A DNA stretch of 38,389 bases from Vulcanimicrobiota bacterium (GTDB taxonomy: Bacteria; Pseudomonadota; Gammaproteobacteria; Xanthomonadales; Rhodanobacteraceae), in contig CAJCJD010000030.1 in the NCBI GenBank assembly GCA_903970555.1, forward strand, positions 1-38,389, given 5' to 3'. The notes beneath the pieces were generated by a model. It ran no database searches, had not been told where the DNA came from, and saw nothing but the letters and a program-made list of their open reading frames with translations. Below are positions 33,725 through 38,389 of this stretch, in pieces. Made by a program: the position numbers and the translations under genes. Position 1 is the stretch's first letter. Every line of letters begins with the position of its first letter.

Positions 33725-34890
33725 TGTTCTTGCACTTCGTGGACATCCACCGGCTCGCGCCAGGTGACGTCGGCAATGTGCGGAATGGAACGCTTGGGCC
33801 AGGTCCGTCCCGGCAAGGAAGGCTCGCTCCATTCCGTGGTCAGCGGCGTTAGCGGTAAGCCGCGCGCAGCGACCGAGAACAGCCAGCGCAGACCGGCATT
33901 GGATCGGCCGAACAGGCGGGTCATCAGGATGGTACGCGCAACGGCGTTGCGCGAAATCTTGATCTGCGTGCCTGCCGAGAAATCGAGATTGTTTTGCAGA
34001 TTGCTTAGCGTCAACAGCGCCATGCCGATCGCCCACAAGCAGAAGCGACGAACGCCTGCGTGCTTGGCCGGAATCAACAGGGTGTAGTCAAGTGCATAAC
34101 GCAGGTGTGCGTGCGCAATGCCGACCAGCTCGGACATGGTGGCGGCATAACCCGCATTTTGCTTGCCCGATTTCAGATCGAACAGCTTCACGCCATGGCG
34201 CGCGAACATGTCCTGCGGCAACCAGCAGGCGCCGCGAGCGCGATCTTCCCACTGATCCTTGAGGATGTTGGTCATTTGCAGACCCTGGCCGAAGGACACG
34301 GCTAGACGCAGCATCGTGTTGCGATGGGGAACCAGGGCGGGTTCGAAATCGACGAACATCTCGGTCAGCATTTCGCCGACCACGCCTGCGACGCAGTAGC
34401 AATAGCGATCGAGATCGTGCAGGGTCTTCAGGCCATGCAGCCCCGCGTTGCGCTGAAACTCGTGCATGCCGTGCGACATGATCTTCAGGCACTTCACGAT
34501 CGACGCCTGCTGCGTGGACCTGAGGCTGCGCGTGACCTGCAGTACGGTCGGCAGACGACGCATCAGGTCACGCTCGGCTTCCAGCGTTTCGTTCGAAAGC
34601 AGCGGCGCCACTTCGTTCGCGACACGTTGCGGATCGGCCTCGCCAGTCACCGCCGCGACGAAGGCGTTCTCGAAGGAACGCTTCTGTTCGGCCGACAGCG
34701 CCGGCTCGTCTTCGATGGTGTCCGCGGCGCGGCACAAGAGGTAAGCATTGGCAACCGCACGACGCAGCTCCGGGGGAAGCTGCGGGATGGTAAGCGCAAA
34801 GGTCCGGGACACCTTGGGCAGGATCGCGTCCTGGTAGGTGTTGGCCTCGTCGCTCACGGCATTGGCGGTGGCATTGTGTAGTTGGGTCAT
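33721..34890 (-). CDS. sqs: Squalene synthase (single-enzyme, eukaryote-like)
   Basis: A 389-residue enzyme that joins two FPP to presqualene diphosphate and reduces it to squalene with NADPH. The two Asp motifs are DTIED (57-61) and DQWED (212-216). VSRTFALTIPQLP, YCYCVAGVVGEMLTEMF (163-179) and RGACWLPQDMF are typical of true squalene synthases rather than HpnC/HpnD. GAGG seven bases upstream fits this ATG; another ATG two codons earlier (34896) is possible. It heads the sqs-shc-hpnG unit, divergent from hpnA by 280 bases. No hpnC, hpnD or hpnE is seen, consistent with a one-enzyme route. Confidence 0.92.
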   Translation of the reverse strand: MTQLHNATANAVSDEANTYQDAILPKVSRTFALTIPQLPPELRRAVANAYLLCRAADTIEDEPALSAEQKRSFENAFVAAVTGEADPQRVANEVAPLLSNETLEAERDLMRRLPTVLQVTRSLRSTQQASIVKCLKIMSHGMHEFQRNAGLHGLKTLHDLDRYCYCVAGVVGEMLTEMFVDFEPALVPHRNTMLRLAVSFGQGLQMTNILKDQWEDRARGACWLPQDMFARHGVKLFDLKSGKQNAGYAATMSELVGIAHAHLRYALDYTLLIPAKHAGVRRFCLWAIGMALLTLSNLQNNLDFSAGTQIKISRNAVARTILMTRLFGRSNAGLRWLFSVAARGLPLTPLTTEWSEPSLPGRTWPKRSIPHIADVTWREPVDVHEVQEQ

Positions 34891-35170
34891 TGGCATGCCT
34901 CGGCCGCTCCTATTATGCCACACCGATGAGTGCAGGAATTTGGAATGCCGGCATTGTTTGAAGTTCCCGCGCCACGAAGCAGCCTATGCGGGGTGGACTC
35001 ACCCTATCCGGTGGGGGAATACAGGACGGATGAGGTGGGGAGAGCATGCCTAATATGCTGAAGCACCAAGCGGTTTTCGTCCATAATTACGGGATGATTG
35101 TTCCGACCTTTTTTAATGCTCGAGTCATGATCGCCCCCGCGTGGTCGTTCGCATTGCGGGCTGTTTCGCC

Positions 35171-36148
35171 GTGAGGGCACTGGTCACCGGGGCCACCGGT
35201 TTTGTCGGTTCGGCGGTTGCTCGCCGCTTGTTGCGCGATGGACATCGCGTGCGTGTGCTGGCACGGGCGGGATCGGATCGCCGCAATTTGCAGGGGCTCG
35301 ATGTGGAAGTGGTCGAGGGTGACCTGACCAAGCCCTCTACCTTGCTGCCGGCTTGCGAGGGTTGCGACGCGCTGTTCCATGTCGCGGCCGACTACCGTTT
35401 GTGGGCGCCCGACCCCAGCGAGCTTTATCGCTCCAATGTCGACGGCACGCGCGCGATTCTCGAAGCGGCCAAGCGTGTTGGCGTACCGCGCATCGTCTAC
35501 ACCAGCAGCGTGGCGACGCTTGGCATTCCGAAGGATGGCTCGCCGGGTAGCGAGACCACGCCAGTTTCGGTCGATGACATGATCGGTCACTACAAACGCT
35601 CGAAGTTTCTTGCTGAGGAAGAGGCCAGGAAATTCGCCGCCGACGGCTTGTCGATCGTGATCGTCAATCCGTCCACGCCGATCGGACCGTACGACATCAA
35701 GCCGACGCCCACAGGTCGTGTCGTGCGCGATGCCATGGCTGGCAAGGTGCCGGCGTACGTCGATACTGGCCTCAATATCGTGCACGTGGATGATGTGGCC
35801 GAAGGACATTGGCTGGCCTTTGAGCGCGGCGTGGTCGGCGAGCGTTACGTGCTCGGTGGCTTCGATATGAGCCTGCGCGAAGTGCTGACCGAGATCGCCG
35901 ACATCGCAGGGCGATCGCCGCCCAAGATTCGCTTGCCGCATGCGGTGGTGATGCCGATCGCCTACGTCTCCGAAGCATGGGCGCGCCTGACCGGCATGAA
36001 CCCGATCGCCACGGTGGAAGAAGTACGCATGTCGAAAAAGCGCATGTTTTTCACCAGCGAGAAAGCACGGCGCGAACTGGGTTATACGGCCCGTCCTGCG
36101 CGTTTGGCGCTGGAAGACGCCGTGCGATGGTTCCGCCAATCTTCCTGA
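35171..36148 (+). CDS. hpnA: Hopanoid-associated sugar epimerase HpnA
   Basis: A 325-residue extended SDR related to dihydroflavonol reductases. The NAD(P) loop is GATGFVG (7-13), the active site YKRSK (141-145) with TSSVATLG before it, and NPSTPIGPYDIKPTPTG is typical of HpnA. Its exact step in hopanoid head-group formation is not settled. The family N-terminus MRALVTGATGFVG matches a GTG start at 35171; a GTG ten codons earlier (35141) is open but would add an unusual N-terminus. It is transcribed alone on the plus strand between the minus-strand hopanoid genes. Confidence 0.93.
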   Translation: MRALVTGATGFVGSAVARRLLRDGHRVRVLARAGSDRRNLQGLDVEVVEGDLTKPSTLLPACEGCDALFHVAADYRLWAPDPSELYRSNVDGTRAILEAAKRVGVPRIVYTSSVATLGIPKDGSPGSETTPVSVDDMIGHYKRSKFLAEEEARKFAADGLSIVIVNPSTPIGPYDIKPTPTGRVVRDAMAGKVPAYVDTGLNIVHVDDVAEGHWLAFERGVVGERYVLGGFDMSLREVLTEIADIAGRSPPKIRLPHAVVMPIAYVSEAWARLTGMNPIATVEEVRMSKKRMFFTSEKARRELGYTARPARLALEDAVRWFRQSS

Positions 36149-36164
36149 CATCGAGCTGACGGAG

Positions 36165-36184
36165 CGCGGCGACCATGCGCCGCG
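36165..36184. other. Stem-loop between hpnA and the ferritin-like gene
   Basis: CGCGGCG (36165-36171) and CGCCGCG (36178-36184) form a perfect 7-bp stem with an ACCATG loop, in the 41-base gap between two convergent genes. It may stop transcription in both directions; there is no T-run. Confidence 0.4.
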
Positions 36185-36189
36185 TGGTC

Positions 36190-37203
36190 TCACGCTTGCG
36201 CAGGCTTGCGCTTGATCCGGTCGAAAAATTTCATCACCGGTAGTGCGCACCGAACCAGGAATGGCATCGTCGTCGGACGCAGCAGGCGCGGATCGTAACC
36301 GGCAAAACGACGGTCGTTTTCGCGCAGGCAGCACTGCATCAATTCGATGACGCTCAGGTCTTGATTGGTCACCGACTGGGCGCCGGTCACGGTGAAGTTA
36401 TTATCTTGCACCTGCTCCTTGCCATCACCATCCAGGCTCTTGGCCAGATCCATGCGTTCCATGCCTAGGAACCACCAGACGCGGAATACCTTGAACTCGA
36501 AAGCGATGCGGGCAAACAGCGAGAGGTTCGCGCGGTGCCACGCCACCCAGTTGGCGAACAGCAGAATGTGCCTGCATTCCTCCTGCATCACCGGCTCGAA
36601 GGTATCGATCAGTTCGGCTGGGAACAGGCCCGAATCATGCGCCACCTTGAACAGGCCGAAGGCAAAGAAGCTATCGATGCATTCGCTATAACCCGTCACC
36701 AGATAGGCCCATTCGGGATCGGGCGGATAGATGTACGGCGGCTCTTCGACGAGCGGGATGCCGTAGTGCTGCACCATCTTGGACAGCACGTCCTTATGCC
36801 GGTTTTCTTCCCAGGCATTTTGCGCGAGTACGTTGCGCATGTCGGGGTCGGTCAGCGTGCGTGCGTAAGCAGCCATGCGCAGACGCGCCTTGCCCTCGGT
36901 CTGCACCGCGATATCCCAGATGGGCAGCGAGACGATGCGATGCAGGGATTCGGCATCCAGCGTCGGCCATTTGAGCACCGACGGACGATAAGGGTTGAAG
37001 GTCTCCTCAAACATCCGGCACATCATCTGCTTGTGCTCGGGCGATCCGTACTTGATGCGGCCCTGTCCCTTACCGGACCAATGCCGCGTGCGCTCTTCGG
37101 ACGCGGCCACGGTGGCTGCGTCCGGTTCGCCCGTGGGCAGCACCGGTTCGTGATAACCGGGCACCAGGGTTTCGGTATCGAAGGCCTCTTGTTGCAGCGT
37201 CAT
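36190..37203 (-). CDS. Ferritin-like diiron protein in hopanoid operon
   Basis: A 337-residue soluble protein of the ferritin-like fold. All six expected diiron ligands are visible in order: Glu103 (QTEGKAR), Glu133-x-x-His136 (EENRHKD), Glu174 (YSECIDS), Glu209-x-x-His212 (EECRHIL). The spacings of 30 and 35 residues suit a four-helix bundle with a carboxylate-bridged diiron site, as in oxygen-activating oxygenases and desaturases. A later hydrophobic segment WWFLGME may sit on the membrane. It starts 14 bases after the hpnL stop with GAG before the ATG, so it belongs to the hpnK-hpnL unit. A hopanoid-modifying oxidation is a reasonable guess; no substrate is known to me. Confidence 0.88.
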   Translation of the reverse strand: MTLQQEAFDTETLVPGYHEPVLPTGEPDAATVAASEERTRHWSGKGQGRIKYGSPEHKQMMCRMFEETFNPYRPSVLKWPTLDAESLHRIVSLPIWDIAVQTEGKARLRMAAYARTLTDPDMRNVLAQNAWEENRHKDVLSKMVQHYGIPLVEEPPYIYPPDPEWAYLVTGYSECIDSFFAFGLFKVAHDSGLFPAELIDTFEPVMQEECRHILLFANWVAWHRANLSLFARIAFEFKVFRVWWFLGMERMDLAKSLDGDGKEQVQDNNFTVTGAQSVTNQDLSVIELMQCCLRENDRRFAGYDPRLLRPTTMPFLVRCALPVMKFFDRIKRKPAQA

Positions 37204-37217
37204 AACTCACTTTCTCG

Positions 37218-38237
37218 TTAGATGGGCGGCGGGCCCGAGTCGGTGCGCGCGGACGCTGCATACAGCCTGCGCGTCTCGGCCCACTGCCAGGAAATCAGCG
37301 CAGGTACGCCAAAAGCCACTTCGCGCATGCGTTTGACCAGCGACAGCGCCACGGCTGCCTCCGGAGGCAGGCCTATCATGTTGCCGAACAGCACCAGGCC
37401 GCCTTCCTGCACGCCGAGGCCGGCTGGCACCACGAAGATGATATGGCGCAGCGCTTGTGTCACGGCTTCGATCGCGATCGCATCCCATACGCTGATCGGA
37501 TAGCCCAATAAGCGCAGCGCGAGCCAGGTCTCGAAACTGCCGACCACATAGCCGATGAACTGCCAGCCGCAAGCGACGACCAAGCGCAACGGGCGCGAAT
37601 ATTGCGCACGAATTTCCAGATCCAGATTCGAGCCGTCGATCAGCTCGGTGAGCTTCGAGCGGCCGCCCAGCAGCTTCTCGGCGAAAGTCTCAAGGCGCGA
37701 GAACACCTTGCCATGGCGCAACACGATGATCAGGAAGATCGGCAACGGCAAACTGGCAGCGAGCGCGGAGATCACGGTGCTGAACGCACTGATATTTCGC
37801 GTCAATTCGATCAGCAGGATGATGCCCAGCGCGGTGAACAGATACTGGTTCACCAGGGTGAGCAACACCTCCATGATGATGCTCGCCGCCGCGGCCGCGC
37901 CGCCAATGCCGCGCCATTTCACCAGCCGAATGCCGATGATCTCGCCGCCGATATTGGCGACCGGCAGCAAGCGATTGCTGGCCTCGCGGATCGCCGCGAC
38001 CCAGAACAGGAACGGGAGGGTGGCTTGGCGATGGTGATCGCGCGGTGCGATCAATACGCGCCAGCCGATTACGTCCAACAGCAGCGGCAGCGCGTGAAAC
38101 GGCAGCAGCCACAGCAGCGGCCAGCCCGCATGATCGATCGCTTGAGCGATCTCGCCCCAACCTTGATGTGCGACCAAGGCAATCGCGACAGCGAGGCCGA
38201 GCAGGCCGGCGATGTAACTGACCAGCTTCATGTTCAT
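37218..38237 (-). CDS. hpnL: Hopanoid-associated membrane protein HpnL
   Basis: A 339-residue polytopic protein of the lysylphosphatidylglycerol-synthase TM / flippase-like family, without the synthase domain. About eight hydrophobic segments are visible, with LPVANIGGEIIGIRLVKWRGIGGAAA-type residues (the short GGEIIGIRL is the family core) and FVVPAGLGVQEGGLVLFG near the C-terminus. It is proposed to act in hopanoid transport or localisation. The start is set by the ATGA overlap with hpnK; an upstream in-frame ATG at 38273 would lie within hpnK. The ferritin-like gene follows 14 bases on. Confidence 0.9.
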   Translation of the reverse strand: MNMKLVSYIAGLLGLAVAIALVAHQGWGEIAQAIDHAGWPLLWLLPFHALPLLLDVIGWRVLIAPRDHHRQATLPFLFWVAAIREASNRLLPVANIGGEIIGIRLVKWRGIGGAAAAASIIMEVLLTLVNQYLFTALGIILLIELTRNISAFSTVISALAASLPLPIFLIIVLRHGKVFSRLETFAEKLLGGRSKLTELIDGSNLDLEIRAQYSRPLRLVVACGWQFIGYVVGSFETWLALRLLGYPISVWDAIAIEAVTQALRHIIFVVPAGLGVQEGGLVLFGNMIGLPPEAAVALSLVKRMREVAFGVPALISWQWAETRRLYAASARTDSGPPPI

Positions 38238-38389
38238 ACGGTGGTCGCCGCCGGATCGGAAAAGCCGTCGCACAACCGATAGCGTTCGGCGATGGCCTCG
38301 CGTACACGCGGCGACAGCAGCGCTGCAAGTTCATCGGCGTGCCGGTAGTCCACCATGCTCTGCGTGAGGTGGCCATGCGATGCGGGGTG
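38234..38389 (-). CDS. hpnK: Hopanoid biosynthesis protein HpnK, C-terminus (cut by window edge)
   Basis: Only the last 51 residues are in the window, ending ...LCDGFSDPAATTV. They match the C-terminal part of HpnK, a YdjC/ChbG-like deacetylase-fold protein: an HPA motif at the start of the fragment (a family histidine), YRHADELAALLSP and the final GF-DP segment. The stop overlaps the hpnL start by 4 bases (ATGA). Assignment rests on a short piece and on the neighbour hpnL, so it is less secure than the others. Confidence 0.75.
   Translation of the reverse strand, partial: HPASHGHLTQSMVDYRHADELAALLSPRVREAIAERYRLCDGFSDPAATTV

Noticed and set aside
35059..35087. Possible -10 CATAAT upstream of hpnA
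   Set aside because: No acceptable -35 hexamer at the right distance; it could be chance in an AT-richer intergenic segment.
35087..36334. 415-codon open frame on the minus strand
   Set aside because: Antisense to hpnA and runs into the ferritin-like gene; no motif is visible.
1..38389. tRNA, rRNA, CRISPR arrays, insertion sequences or phage attachment sites
   Set aside because: I looked for T-loop-like motifs, regular repeat-spacer patterns, transposase proteins and terminal repeats and saw none; gaps between genes are mostly short.

Overview
The window is a gene-dense, GC-rich chromosomal segment from a Gram-negative gammaproteobacterium. It has Tat and Dsb export systems, an Slt70-type transglycosylase, periplasmic cytochrome c4, lipoprotein signals and divergent or convergent short operons. 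The gene content (hopanoid genes with a eukaryote-like squalene synthase, a NatAB/S33-peptidase operon, NDUFA9-like and MidA-like proteins) fits Xanthomonadales, most likely the Rhodanobacteraceae (Dyella, Rhodanobacter, Luteibacter, Frateuria). That assignment is inferred from proteins, not from a marker RNA gene. I see no rRNA, tRNA, CRISPR, insertion sequence or prophage. Codon use looks uniform, so most of this reads as core chromosome.

Layout. Positions 1-463 are non-coding and carry a tandemly duplicated ~42-bp operator/promoter block. 464-4791 (+) is one tightly coupled operon: membrane protein, small XRE regulator, membrane-anchored S33-type hydrolase, and the NatA/NatB ABC exporter. 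4816-6745 (-) holds an alpha/beta hydrolase and ferrochelatase hemH. 6857-10195 (+) holds a SYLF-domain protein, tatABC and a MidA-type methyltransferase. 10275-16828 (-) holds an LTA-synthase/OpgB-like phosphoglycerol transferase, cca, an NDUFA9-like protein and slt. 16998-18596 (+) is a membrane-bound GH17 glucanase-like protein whose 3' end overlaps a convergent gene. 18507-22283 (-) holds a small membrane protein, an EEP-family phosphatase/nuclease, two DsbA-like lipoproteins and cytochrome c4. 22398-27606 mixes engB, free-Met-(R)-sulfoxide reductase, a TMEM175-like protein coupled to bioD, an unknown small protein and a 'site-specific recombinase' (Gcr-like) membrane protein.

27771-38389 is dominated by isoprenoid/hopanoid metabolism: ispA (farnesyl diphosphate), squalene synthase, squalene-hopene cyclase, hpnG, hpnA, hpnL and the C-terminus of hpnK at the right edge. 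copC/copD copper genes follow hpnG on the same strand. A diiron ferritin-like protein with two ExxH motifs sits directly behind hpnL. The pathway can be read as FPP -> squalene -> hopene -> side-chain extension and processing (HpnG/HpnA/HpnK) -> transport (HpnL). The ferritin-like protein is the one member with no assigned step, and it is the best candidate here for an undescribed function.

Regulation visible in the sequence: paired palindromes overlapping -35-like hexamers before the NatAB operon, a textbook intrinsic terminator at 20500-20535 separating the two dsbA-like genes, and at least seven 4-base ATGA/TTGA stop-start overlaps suggesting translational coupling.
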